Below, one piece after another: positions 8,662 through 18,937 of a DNA stretch of 64,000 nt. The DNA is from Adiantum capillus-veneris (lineage: Eukaryota; Streptophyta; Polypodiopsida; Polypodiales; Pteridaceae), in NCBI GenBank assembly GCA_014529385.2, contig CM043960.1:125834043-125898042 (forward strand). The letters run 5' to 3'. The notes below the pieces were generated by a model, which was not told the origin of the DNA, ran no database searches, and saw nothing but the letters and a program-made list of their open reading frames with translations. The position numbers and the translations under genes were made by a program. Every line of letters starts with the position of its first letter. Within the stretch, counting starts at the first letter, position 1.

Positions 8662-10235
8662 ATGGCTTCACGCAAGGATCAGTCGACTCCCTCTGCATTT
8701 GGAGATGCGGGCAGGGATCACAACGAAGATTCCGGCAGAGAGTATGGCCCGCTTTGGCCTACTCAGGCGGAGCGGCGAGAGATGGAACGTCGCCAGTTGA
8801 TCGGCGATGCAACAAAGATGATGCTCAATTTTGCCAAGGACCCGAAGATGGCAAAATATATGAACCAGACCTCTTTGGAAGAGGTACAGATGGAGTGGCA
8901 AAGAACCACAACACTCCCGAAACCCGCTCTCAAGAAACCTTCTGCCTCCAAGAAAATATACGGAGAAGGAACTGGAGAACGTGGTTGATGCACGGATTGC
9001 TCAGCTTTTTGACGCGCAAAAGAAAGGCAAAAAGCACGGCAAAAAGCAGAAGAAAGGCACTGAGTTCCCGGGATATTTGGGTCGTCGGTCGACTTTTTGA
9101 CAAGGCAAAAAAAAACAGAAGCAGCGTGTTCGATTTGAAGCAGTACCCAGTAGTTCTTCTTCTTCTTCTTCTTCTGACAGTTCTTCTAGCTCCTCGGATT
9201 TGAGCGAAGAAGACAGAAAAGGTAAAAAGCGAAGCAAGAAGCAACGCTTTGGAAAGGGCAAGAGAAAGGCAAAGAAGGCTAAATCTCGCCCAAAGACTGA
9301 TAGTTCTACTGAGGACTCGTCTACAGACAGCTCAGATACCGATGACGGAAAGTTTTATGCGAACAAGAAGAATTTTTACAAAGCCAACCAGTATGACTTT
9401 CTCGAAGATAAAAGCAAGAAAGTTTGAGAGTTTAAGGAAGGTGGCCACTCGATCAAGTTTGATACTTTTTCAGGATACTCAGATGCTTCGAAGGCTTTGT
9501 CTTTTATACAGTAGTTTGACATCGCTTTCGCGGGAGGACGCTATTCAGAGCACTCCAAGATTCGAAGAGCTACCTCTTACCTTGAGGGGAATGCTCGTAC
9601 TTGGTGGTTCACGCTTCTTTTAAACAAGACTACGCCAGTTAAATGGCTGAAATTTAAAAAGCTTTTTATTTCTTCTTGGTTGACGCGAGAATATGAACGA
9701 GATATACGAGCTGCTTGGAACCATCTTCGGATGACCAAGAAAGACACAATCAATGCTTATTGTGAAAGATTATGGAGCTCTTTTCTACCCGCCTCTTCAT
9801 TCAAGAAGATCTCGTTCAGAGAACAGATTGAGCGGTTTACCTTGGGTCTACCTACAAAGATCCGAGATCACTGCTTGGAACAAAAGTCAGCTTCTATTCA
9901 GGAGTTGATGAGTCATGCAAAGCGGGGCTTTGCCATTCACTCTAGCAGTCTGACCTACCCCACATATGAGGCCATGACTCAACGAGCTGAACAGACTTCT
10001 AGGAATGAAAGTAGAAAGAAAAAGAGCAACCCAGGGAAAAAAAGATGCACGACCCAAGCTTACTCCTGAGGAGAGAGCTCGCTTCATCAGAGAGGGGAAG
10101 TGCTTTGGATGCGGGGAACATGGACATATCTCCGCGAAGTGCCCTAATAAGTCACAGAAAGAACAGAATGATAAAGATGATGACAGGTCTGAGAGTTCGA
10201 GAGCAGCTAAGGAATGTGGCAGAAAAGGCAGATAG
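8662..10235 (+). pseudogene. Element A gag (capsid/nucleocapsid), frameshifted
   Basis: The ATG at 8662 starts MASRKDQSTPSAFGD, and this frame runs to 8988. The reading then continues in a second frame from about 8950. This gives a lysine- and serine-rich segment (about 9000-9350, with a run of nine serines) and the gag core (about 9430-9960, with YLEGNARTWWFTLL and WNHLRMTKKDTINAYCERLW). Stops interrupt this frame near 9098, 9425 and 9512. A one-base slip at the seven-A run 10037-10043 moves to a third frame holding the zinc knuckle CFGCGEHGHISAKCP (about 10101-10145). The FKEGG start of the core is shared with the gag of element D, so A and D are related. It would form the virus-like particle if intact; it is broken here. 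Confidence 0.85.
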
Positions 10236-10289
10236 AAAAGCAGAACTGGTACCACATGGCGTGGGACCTGCACCGAATCTAACAAATGA

Positions 10290-10607
10290 AAGTACAAACT
10301 TTGCCGCTTTTGGGGCAAAGTGAGCCAAGGAGCCAAGGCCAACTTCTTTTCACTTGGAATTGGCGGCTCGATTTGGAATTACGCCCGATAGACTGACGCC
10401 ACAGGCAGAGGTAGTTCGACTGGCACCCGGATGGGATGTTGCCATTACACCGAGCATTGGCAAACTTTGTTTGCAATGACAGGGGTGTGCAGGGCACGCG
10501 AGTGACGTTCTACTCAGGATCCCTTGGTACCACAAGAACTACGCCGTGGTTGACTACCGGGCCGAGAAAGCGACTTTGATAAATGAAGGGCTTAGAGATT
10601 GTACTTA
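10290..10607 (+). pseudogene. Element A aspartic protease remnant
   Basis: Residues such as LELAARFGITPDRLTPQAEV and RIPWYHKNYAVVDYRAEKATL match the second half of gypsy proteases. The part that should carry the catalytic D-[ST]-G is corrupted: only a GAKANFFS stretch (normally GATHNFIS-like) is visible, in another frame, and no catalytic aspartate precedes it. A stop lies within this stretch near 10478. The gag-pol polyprotein could not be processed by this copy. Confidence 0.7.
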
Positions 10608-10722
10608 ATGAACTTCAGTTTCTTAATCATTCTTTTGGGAGAGAACTGAACGTTGGATAAAGGTTGAATATGTTTTGACCTGATCAAAACAACGCCAAGA
10701 TTTTTCTCCACACTCATGCCGA

Positions 10723-11898
10723 TTGCTTTTCAGAGGGCCTGAAGATCAAACCATTGATCTGATACCTGGAAGCACGCCACCGAATCGGCCACCTTATCGT
10801 GTGAGCCGAGTACAAAATGAAAAGATTATGAACCAAGTGAAAGACCTCTTGGAAAAGGGTCTTGTCCAACCTAGTACTTCACCGTATTGCTCTCCAATGT
10901 TGTTGGTTTTGAAGAAAGACGGATCTTTGAGAATGTGCATCAATTATAGAGCTCTCAACAAAATCACCATCAAGAACAGATTTCCGATTCCTAGGATCGA
11001 TGATATACTCGACAGGTTACAGGGATCCTCGTGCTTTAGCAGGATTGACTTGAAGAGTAGATATCATCAGATCAAGATCGCGCCAGGAGATGTCTACAAG
11101 ACAGCTTTTCGGACGACTTTTGGGTTATTTGAGTTTTTGGTGATGCCTTTTGGCTTAACCAATGCTCCTGCGACATTTAACCGGATGATGGACAGGATTT
11201 TTCGAGAGTACAGGCTATTTGTTGGCACTTTCTTTGACGACATCATTGTTTTCTCCAAGAATGAGGCAGAACACAGAGATTATCTGCTTCAAGTCTTTCA
11301 AGCATTACGAGATCACACATTAGTGATTAATGCAAAGAAAAGTGAATTTTTCCTACCAGAGATACACTTTTTGGGACACAGTGTGTCAGCAGGAGTGCAA
11401 ATGGACCCGGCCAAGATAGAGACTATCCGTGATTGGCCCGATTTGAGGAATGTCCATGAAGTTAGAAGCTTCTTGGGACTGTGTTCGTACTACAGGCGGT
11501 TCATACGAAAGTTTGCAGAGGTTGCTTCCCCTTTGCATACCTTGACACAGAAAGAAGTACCTTTTTCGTGGGGACCCACAGAGGTGACTGCCTTTCGGAC
11601 ATTGAAAGAGAAATTGACTACGGGACCTATTTTGACTTTGCCGGACTTGCAGAAGTCATTTGGAGTATATTGTGATGCTTGTGGTCGTAGTCTGGGTGTG
11701 GTCTTGATGCAAGAAGGCCATGTCATAGCTTACGAGAGCCGTTTGTTCTCTAGGCCGGAGATGACAGCACAGATCTATGAGAAGGAGCTTTTGGCGGTTA
11801 TCCATGCTCTTACTCAGTGGCGGCACTACCTACTCGGAGCGGATTTTACTGTCTTTACAGACCATCAGAGTTTGCGCTACTTCTTGTCACAGAAGTAG
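10723..11898 (+). pseudogene. Element A reverse transcriptase and RNase H
   Basis: The 391-residue frame covers the RT from DLIPGSTPPNRPPYRVS onward. It has the first catalytic Asp in SRIDLKSRYHQ (about residue 109) and the motif FFDDIIVFS (Asp 172 and 173), then the connection and RNase H (VYCDACGRSLG, YEKELLAVIHAL, TDHQSLRYF). The first motif position is F rather than the usual Y of YxDD, a variant shared with element D. The frame ends at TAG 11896-11898, but the same frame continues with LSEKQMRWAN, so this is a premature stop, probably CAG to TAG. The M at 10723 is only the first possible start in the frame and not a real initiation site; pol is made as part of a polyprotein. Confidence 0.92.
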
Positions 11899-12438
11899 CT
11901 TTCGGAAAAGCAGATGCGGTGGGCGAACATCTTGTCACAGTTCCACTTCCAGATTGTCCATGTGCAGGGACAAAAGAATGTGGTGGCAGATGCTTTGTCT
12001 CGGAAACCGTTGGTTCTGGCTGTTTCCGCGATACATCATAGGAGCTTCGAGGATATGGTCAATCAGTATGCCACAGATACAGATTTTGCAGATATTTTCA
12101 CACGGATACGGGATGGGGAGACAGTAGCTGTATACTCCCTTCGGGAAGGCTACTTGATGAAAAAGACTATGTTGTGCGTTACACAGCCGTTGAGGGATAA
12201 GGTTATGACTAAATGCCACTGTCCACCTTTTACGGGTCACCACGGCATTGCTACCACCATGAAGGGGGTAGAGAGATACTTCTTTGGGCCGAGACTCAAA
12301 AAGGATGTGGAAAAGTTTGTGCGCAGTTGCTTGGTATGCCAGAAGGTCAAGTTTGACAGGCATAAGGCACAGAGATTGTTACAGCCTTTACCCACCCACC
12401 CACCCCTGGGAAAGTATTGCAATGGATTTCATTTTTGA
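11899..12438 (+). pseudogene. Element A RNase H end and integrase zinc-binding domain
   Basis: The frame of the RT continues after the TAG. FHFQIVHVQGQKNVVADALSR is the RNase H end block. The integrase HHCC domain follows, with CQKVKFDRHKAQ after CLVC (cysteines near 12326-12340) and a GHHGI histidine region. Then comes the start of the core (reads NGFHF at the end after a frame slip near 12410). It would bind viral DNA ends if intact. Stops and a frame change end it at 12438. Confidence 0.85.
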
Positions 12439-12926
12439 TCTCCCGAGAACACAGAATGATCACGATGATTTTCTGATTACATGGCACGTCTAAGACGATT
12501 GTCTCCGACAGAGACCCCAGATTTATGAGTTTGTTTTGGAAGGCAATTTGGGAGAACATTGGCCCGCAGTTGCAATTCTCGTCATCGTTCCACTTGCAGA
12601 CTGACGAGCAATTTGAGATTGCCAATTCAGTGATTTTAGATTTATTGAAGTCTTGTATCTCGGATTAGAAGACTCAATGGGAAAAGAACTTACCTTTGGT
12701 GGAATTTACCTACAATAACACGATACACTCTTCGACAGGGAAGACGCCATGTGAGATTGTTGAAAGTGCTGCGAAGGTTCCATCCTTCCTCAGCACGAAG
12801 ATTAGATATTTGAAGCGGATGAATATTCGCAATATTTGGATACGGCTTTTGCCAAGGTTCGCGAGACTTTGCAGGAGTCTCAAGAAAGACAGAAAAAGGC
12901 AGCGGATCGCCATCGTTGCGACTTGA
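12411..12926 (+). pseudogene. Element A integrase core with internal deletion
   Basis: The start of the core is readable as MDFIFDLPRTQNDHDDF (about 12422-12472), then the sequence jumps at about 12480-12494 to TIVSDRDPRFMSLFWKAIW. The intervening 40 or so residues, which normally hold the first catalytic Asp of the D,D35E triad, are missing. The second Asp (VSD) and the Glu-containing region (reads QTDEQFEIANS) remain, the latter altered from the usual DGQTE/SE. A TAG lies at 12666-12668 before KTQWEKNLPLVEFTYNN. Integration activity must be lost. Confidence 0.85.
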
Positions 12927-13375
12927 AATTGAAGGAGGATGATTGGGTGCTCTTATGTTTTGAGAAGGCACGCCTACAAAAGAAAAAGGGAAAGGAGAGG
13001 CTTTTTTCAAAGCTTAGTATGCGATACTACGGACCTTTCCAGATCACTGACAAGATAAATGATGTCTCCTTCCGATTGAAACTGCCAGATACTTGGAGGA
13101 TTCACAATGCATTGCATGTGAGTCTCTTGAAACCTGTTAAGGGTGATGTGCCTGATGATGGGGAGCCTGATGAGCAACCCGAAGTGAAAGAAAACGAGGA
13201 GATCCTTGTTCCTGAACAGATTTTGGCACATAATGATTCAAAGAAAGGTAAAGTCCGAAGGCGGTTCTTGGTTTAGTTCATGAACTTTCCTGCATTTGAT
13301 GCGAAGTGGATGGAGGAGGAGGACCTAGCAGATACTCCTCGGATTGTGAAACTTTACCTTGATGTTTTGGTTTAG
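12836..13375 (+). pseudogene. Element A integrase C-terminus (GPY/F) and chromodomain
   Basis: This frame reads [20 protein letters not shown] and [12 protein letters not shown], the GPY/F module of chromovirus integrases. It then has [19 protein letters not shown], a TAG at 13274-13276, and in the same frame FMNFPAFDAKWMEEEDL to a stop at 13373-13375. The last part is a chromodomain, which in this clade steers integration toward particular chromatin. The chromodomain is cut by the stop (probably AAG to TAG). Confidence 0.88.
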
Positions 13376-13948
13376 CATAGTCTACTCCAAACAGAACCCA
13401 GAATTCAGCTTGGCCGGAGATCTGGTGCAGTGGGATGCACAAAAGGGGAGTCACTCCGCTCCCTTGTCAAAAGATGCCTCGATTTTGATACTAAAGTCAC
13501 TGATGTCTCTTTGAGCTTCAGGGATACTGAGAGCTGACAGTATTCTGCTGGATGACTTTATGAAATGGAATTCCTGATAATGATACTGATTTGTTCTTGA
13601 CTTCTTATGAGTGCAGGAACTGATAGCCGAAATGACTGCAGCATTTTGGTCTGATTGATAGATCAATAGACATGGTTGCAATAGGGCTTAGTCAATCGGA
13701 CCTCGATGAGGTCCCGATTGGACCTAGATGTGATTGCTAGCTACATTGCCGATAAATCATGGTCTAAGATCCGAATGAATGTTGAATGTCATGTGATGTC
13801 TGGTGATGTCCTGTGATGTGACTGTCGATTTTGTACATGTGCTAGATGTGTGTTCCTAGTAAGTAGGTACTAACAGTCAGTGTCTGCTAAGACGGTTTAT
13901 GGCTTTTGTCGGTTTTGCAACCGTAATCGCGGTCGATTACAATGCTTT
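13376..13948 (+). other. Element A 3' untranslated region
   Basis: About 570 bp lie between the chromodomain stop and the polypurine tract. No further coding motif is seen. Confidence 0.7.
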
Positions 13949-13961
13949 CAAGAGGGGGGTA
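13949..13961 (+). promoter_or_regulatory. Polypurine tract of element A
   Basis: AAGAGGGGGG followed by TA directly precedes the 3' LTR, as expected for the plus-strand primer of an LTR element. Confidence 0.88.
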
Positions 13962-14501
13962 TGTCACAAAGTGATGACGTGGCGGACAGCAGAAACCCTA
14001 ATTTCTGCCAAAAACCCTAAAATTCCTGCAAACCCTAATTTCTGCCAGAAACCCTCATTTTCGGAAATCGCGGAAGCTATAAAAATAATAATAATAATAA
14101 TATTGAAAATGATGAGCGACGTGAATTTTGCTTTTTTTTTATAAAAAAAAAAGAAAAGACTCTCTAAGAGAGAGAGAGAACTGATGCTTTTTATTCTAAA
14201 AGCTTTTGGGGCTCTGCTTTTGGGCATCCCTTGTACCTTTAAATAAGTGGTGAGGGCTTCACTTCTCAAAGCATCTGGACGCAGAGTCTGAGAGTGAAAC
14301 CCTAACCGCTCTCTTGTACTTTGATGATTGATTAATACAAAAAGAAATACCGAAAGGGGCGCAAGTCTTTGGGGCCAATATCTCTAGGCACGGAACTCCG
14401 CCGGGCCAGTGCAAATCTATTGTGATCTGTGAATTGTTTTGAAGTGGTTATTTGGTGCTGTCGCGGTTGATTCTTGACTTGGAGTGTCCAAGTCTGTTAC
14501 A
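13962..14501 (+). repeat. 3' LTR of element A (540 bp)
   Basis: It starts with the same TGTCACAAAGTGATGACG and ends GTTACA. Compared with the 5' LTR it has an extra AAACCCTAATTTCTGCC-type unit and an extra roughly 115-bp block with (AAT)n, T and A runs and GAGAGAGAG after the TATA at about 14078. The remaining part differs at about six positions. Confidence 0.92.
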
Positions 14502-14506
14502 GTAGG
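14502..14506. repeat. Target-site duplication of element A, right copy
   Basis: GTAGG follows the 3' LTR and matches 8197-8201. Element B sequence resumes here. Confidence 0.9.
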
Positions 14507-15700
14507 TATCAGATTGTTGCTTGTAGAGGGCGAGGCGAGGCAGAGCTGACTTTGCAAAGAGAAATTTCAGCTGCTACATATGTGGAAAATATGGACACTT
14601 TGCAGCCCAACATCTTGAAAATGTTAAAGTTGATGCGTTTGAAGAGAAAGAGGCAGACCCAATTCCGGTACGTATGATCACCAGGAGTGCTGGAGTCGTT
14701 GTTGAAGAGTTACCGCAGACCCGGTTAAGGAAACGAAGCAAACTGAAGAGGCTCAAAGATGGGAGAAGCAAAGGGCCATTTAGAAGGCCAAGGAGGTAAA
14801 CGAGTAGCAAGAGCAGAGAGCTTTGGCAGCCAAGATCACAAAGTATCTCGCTTAAAAGATGCCAGAGCAGCCTGAATGCTCGGAGGCCAGGACCATCCGC
14901 CAAAGCTTCCAGAGAATTTGAAGACGGAGCTCCCAAAGAGTGAATCTAGTAAGGTAGAAGCTGAAAGGAAAGCCGAGGAACTAGTTAAGGCCTTGGAGGA
15001 GTGCCTAGAAGAGGTTCGGCAAGTCAGGGCAAAACTTAACCGAGGCTGATAAAACGAATCTGAGGACAGAACATGATCAGCAACAACAATCTGATTCCTC
15101 ACCGAAGGATCCATCAGCCCAGGAGATGCAGGAGGAGAGCAGAGGCATGGCATTGTGAAGACAGCTATCCGAAAAGGAAATCCTCCAATTAAGACAGCAG
15201 CTTTGGAAATGAACAAGATGAAATCTATATAAAAGAATTCAAAAGATTCTATAGAATTGGATGACATCATACGAACCTTACCAAAGGCTGCTAAGTTTTA
15301 TCAAAAAGCAGAGGAAGAAGGCATTAGAAGCTATGGCTGTGGATTTGTCTGAAATTAAGGATGATGAAGTGCCACTCATTCAGATCGATTACAAGCTAAG
15401 GAAATAGTGGGAGCCACTGTCAGGAGCAATACTGGATGGCCGAGCTGACGTAAACATCCTCGGAGAGCATGTCAGACAGAAGCTAGGGATTCAAGAGATG
15501 AACCAGCTCCATTCAGAATTAGAATGGCAGATCAGAGAGTGGTCCATGCCAATGGCTTAGTCGAGAACCTACAGATCAGAGTGGGAAGGGAGAAATTCAA
15601 AACCAGCTTTCTTTCTGGTACTCGATATACAAGGAGCTTACAGTATGCTATTGGGATGGCCTTTGCTCAGAAGTGTAGGAGCCATTCATGATTTAGCCCA
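14502..15700 (+). pseudogene. Element B gag end and protease (3' of insertion A)
   Basis: A second knuckle starts at 14572 (CYICGKYGHFAAQ) but its last Cys is replaced by His. It is followed by PVRMITRSAGV, similar to PIKVITRAQAK after the knuckles of element F. A lysine/glutamate-rich stretch with many stops follows. A protease-like block reads ILDGRADVNIL near 15429-15461, with the catalytic Asp at 15435-15437 and G-R in place of S-G. IQGAYSMLLGWPLLRSV near 15630-15670 is the gypsy protease flap/C-terminal motif. The coding frames are too damaged to produce protein. Confidence 0.6.
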
Positions 15701-16310
15701 GGTGTTGACAATTCGAGGACCCAATAGGAGAATCGATGTAAAAACAAATAACACCAGAAGCTGAAAGAAGGCAATGAGACTAGAGGAATTGTTTAGGAAA
15801 TATGGCACGAAAAAGACCAAACGAATGTTGGCGTCAATGAATATATTTCCTATTGCAGAGATAGACCTCAATGAGGTGCTGCTCGATTGAGAGACAACAG
15901 AACATCAAAGGCAACAATATCCAGAGAATTTCACTGAGTTTAACCCAAGAAAAGACCAGTGAATTTGGACGGAAGGTCTCCAAAAGAATCAAGTTAGACA
16001 GTTGAAGACTTCAGACCAGATGAGGGCCATAGGCAAACCAATGCAAACACGTTTGATCGAGGCAGTGGACAAAGTAGAGTTGACAAGACTGGGAAAATTG
16101 AAATCCCTTTAACTAATATGCAGCAGGGATAAGCACAAATAAGGAAGTAGAATCGATGGCAAAGAGAAAAGGTGGTAGACCAAATTGGTTGTTGCCAAAT
16201 GATTAAGAAGTTAAAGAGTAGAATCTTGGTTCAGAGAATAATCCAAAGATGGTCAAAATCAACAAACATATGAAACCAAAGATAAAGAAGAAAGCCAGGC
16301 AGCTGTTCCA
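15701..16310 (+). pseudogene. Element B protease-RT linker, degenerate
   Basis: Short coding-like pieces on the plus strand (for example RGPNRRIDVKT, LEELFRKYGTKKTKRMLASM) connect protease to RT. Stops occur every few dozen codons. Its function is unknown; by position it is the spacer of the polyprotein. Confidence 0.4.
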
Positions 16311-16680
16311 AAAGTATAAGGATGTTTTCGCCTGGGAGCATACAAGCCTGAAAGGTGTGGATCCAGAGGTATGCCAACATAGGATACCACTAAAACCAGC
16401 TACATGATCGATAAGGCTCCAGATTTATAGAATGAATCTAAATTACGCCAAGAAGAGATGGACAATTTGTTGAAAGCGGGATTCATTACTGAAGTGGCAA
16501 GCAGTGAGTGGTTGTTTCCGATAGTGGTTGTCCTGAAGAAGAATGGGAAGCTAAGCGTCGGTGTTGATTATCGGAAGTTAAATGCTCAGACCATCAAGGA
16601 CCCCTTTTGGTTTCCATTCACTGATATGAGATTGTTGGCCACGAGATGTACAATTTCATGGATGGATATAGTGGCTAATT
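16311..16680 (+). pseudogene. Element B reverse transcriptase N-terminal part
   Basis: Across frames it reads DVFAWEHTSLKGVDPEV, RIPLKP, then MDNLLKAGFITEVASSEWLF and VDYRKLNAQTIKDPF. It ends at the first RT catalytic region (MDGYSG near 16662-16677). These are conserved early RT blocks of a Ty3/gypsy lineage different from chromovirus A. The sequence then jumps directly to integrase, so palm motifs with the YxDD box are absent. Confidence 0.75.
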
Positions 16681-16900
16681 GGCATGACAATAAGCTGAAG
16701 GTCAGATGTTTAAGAAAGGGGACTTGGTCTTGCTATGTTAATCAAAATTAGTCTCAAAGAAACCTAATTGAAAATAGCATGGTCAAGGCCATATGAAGTG
16801 GATTGAGTATTCTCGAATGGCACAGTTCGACTGAAGGATTTATCTGGACTGATGCTACCTGGGGTCTATAACAGAGCAAAGATCAAGTTATACTACTCCA
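16676..16900 (+). pseudogene. Element B integrase C-terminal tail
   Basis: Directly after the RT block come HDNKLKVRCLRKG and FKKGDLVLL, then in one frame WSRPYEV, VFSNGTVRLKDLSG and YNRAKIKLYY. This is the integrase C-terminal (GPY/F-like) module. About 2.5 kb of pol (rest of RT, RNase H, integrase catalytic core) must have been deleted at about 16676-16680; the size is inferred from normal pol length. Confidence 0.72.
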
Positions 16901-17644
16901 TAGGTTAGATGAACCTCCTGCACCACGAGGGCAAGACAAAGATGAACCTGATTCTGAATGCCAACTATTGGATTTGTTCATGATTAGTCCAAAAGAAGTC
17001 GGGACATCTGAAGGACGGGATGCAAATGATGATTTGAGGATTACCAGAGTCCAAACCAGAGAGTCAATAATCAGAAGGCATTTGAACCTCCTAACGGTCA
17101 GTGGCTGTGCATTAAAGACCGAATCTTCCGCCAGTCACATCAACTTACTCATCGTACGCTTTGCCATCATCATCCAGCAAGTTCTCCTTTTCTGCACAAG
17201 GCTTGTCGCAAGGCTTCGCGATGGTGAGAAGAGGAGCATTGATCTTTCAAGACAACAAGGCAATTATTGACGAGAAATTGAAGAATTACAACAAGTTGTG
17301 GCATCAGCCAAAGCCCAATGTTTTTGTGCCTCATCAGAACAATTAGCAAGCATGTATTTCAACAGAACAAGCGAGCACTGTTAAAGAAATGGGGTATGGA
17401 GGTGGTAGTCGAAGCTACCAGAGTACCATTTGATGCCACCATCATCCGGCAAGTTATTCATATTGATACTAGCACAGTCATCATTAATGGCAGCCATTCC
17501 AGAGCTCAAGGAACTGATCAACTTGGAACACTTAAGATTCCACCCCAAACGGTTCAGAAGACAACACTGAAAAAACTCAAGATAAGCGGAAGTGCTAACA
17601 TTAGTTCAATATTTAGAATTTTAGAAATACAACAAAATTCAAAG
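16901..17644 (+). other. Element B region after integrase
   Basis: Open stretches at 16968-17270 and 17318-17725 have no recognised domain. By position they lie between pol and the 3' LTR of B and may be untranslated or an additional degenerate frame. Confidence 0.35.
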
Positions 17645-17659
17645 AAAGGGAAGGAGGAA
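17645..17659 (+). promoter_or_regulatory. Probable polypurine tract of element B
   Basis: AAAGGGAAGGAGGAA directly precedes TGTAGACGG, a plausible LTR start. Confidence 0.6.
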
Positions 17660-18060
17660 TGTAGACGGTGGGAACGGATCTTATTCAAGCACTTGTACAT
17701 AGTCGGGTCTGGTATTTACAATTAGTGATTACTACAGTAACTGTAACAAGTGTAGTAAGTCGGAACCCACTACGGGTATCTATACTTAGGACCCGCTACT
17801 CTCATTTTGGCATCGCTAGTCTTTAGTCATATTACTCCATTAGGCAGTCTTGAGTCATTGTACTTGTCGAGTTGTTGTTCACAAGGCAAAGGTTTTTCAT
17901 CTGTTTGAAATTCCGTCACATGACGATTGTATGTTACATTATGGCATTGAGAGCCAGTTTATGGAGCAGGTTGGTTCGACTTGTTCCCGAAGGAAGCACA
18001 CCTGATTCCTACCTAGGTCCTAGAGAAAAGCATGCCTGCTCTTTCTCTCTCCCTCTCTCC
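17660..18060 (+). repeat. Probable 3' LTR of element B (start only)
   Basis: It begins TGTAGACGGTGGGAACGG after a purine tract. The end is not resolved and no second copy is in the window, because the 5' side of B is missing. Confidence 0.45.
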
Positions 18061-18567
18061 AACTAGGAGAGAAAATCAGTTTAGAGAAACAAAATTTTAG
18101 GGAAAAAAAAAACAGCAGTTCTAAAGACAGGTTTTTTGCCAGGAGAAAGAACATTGCTTGCCACTCCTATAGAGAGAGAAAACAATTTTAGAAAGAGAAA
18201 ATCTATGCTATGTTTTTCACTCCTCTTTCCCTCTTTCACACAGATCAGAGACACAAAGTAGTTGCTTTACAATAGCACCGTTGTTTCATACGTTGTTTGT
18301 CTTACCTTGAATTTTCATTCAAAAACCATGCCCCCACAGTCATGACAGTTGTTTGGTAGACAGCAGGGAACCCTAGGAGAGAGCATCTTGTTTGTCCTAA
18401 GGCCACTGTCTTGCTTTGGGGCAGCTAAAACACAAAGATAAATGTAACCATAAAAATGACCAGCATAATGTCATCTTTGCTTTTCACCTTTCACTGGGTT
18501 GTCTAGCCACTGAACACAACACAAAGTAACTACTATGGGCATGCTAAAGAGAGGCATCTCATAAAAT

Positions 18568-18571
<4 letters not shown>
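18061..18571. other. Non-coding DNA
   Basis: A-rich and AGAGAGA-type words occur. No gene is seen. Confidence 0.5.
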
Positions 18572-18617
<46 letters not shown>

Positions 18618-18680
18618 CAAGACATTGCTTCTATGACGTTAAAACACCTCTTCTTCTTCTTCTTCTCTCTCTCTCTCTCA
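18572..18680. repeat. (CT)n microsatellite and second CT cluster
   Basis: A perfect CT run at 18572-18614 is followed by TTC and CT runs at 18650-18680. Open frames here are translations of these repeats. Confidence 0.9.
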
Positions 18681-18937
18681 AAAAGAAGCCCAACTGACCT
18701 GCAAGATGTAGCGAAGCGCTCTGAACTCCTGCAATGGTGTTTCTGGCTCTCTGCGTCGCACTAGAAACACCAGAAGTCAGCGCCTGTCGGTTCTTTATCG
18801 TGCAGTCAACTTCCGAGTCGGCCTCTAGGCTAAAAGGTCCACCTTCTATTTTTACCCGCAAGGAAAGCAAATCCATGATATTCTCAAAGCAAAAAAACCC
18901 AGAGGAATAGACATTCTCCAAACTAGTACGCGAAGGC
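18681..18937. other. Non-coding DNA
   Basis: A minus-strand open frame of 96 codons (18631-18921) partly covers the repeat and shows no domain. Confidence 0.45.

Larger units (their letters stand above)
8202..14501 (+). mobile_element. Chromovirus A, complete-ended Ty3/gypsy LTR retrotransposon
   Basis: The 6.3-kb element has TG...CA LTRs, an initiator-Met primer site, gag, a protease remnant, RT, RNase H, integrase, a GPY/F domain, a C-terminal chromodomain and a polypurine tract, flanked by a GTAGG duplication. The domain order PR-RT-RH-IN-chromodomain is that of plant chromoviruses. The LTRs differ by about six substitutions in roughly 300 aligned bases (about 2%), so insertion is fairly recent. 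Yet the coding region has several stops, frameshifts and an integrase deletion, so it is non-autonomous now. It sits inside the gag of the older element B. Confidence 0.93.
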
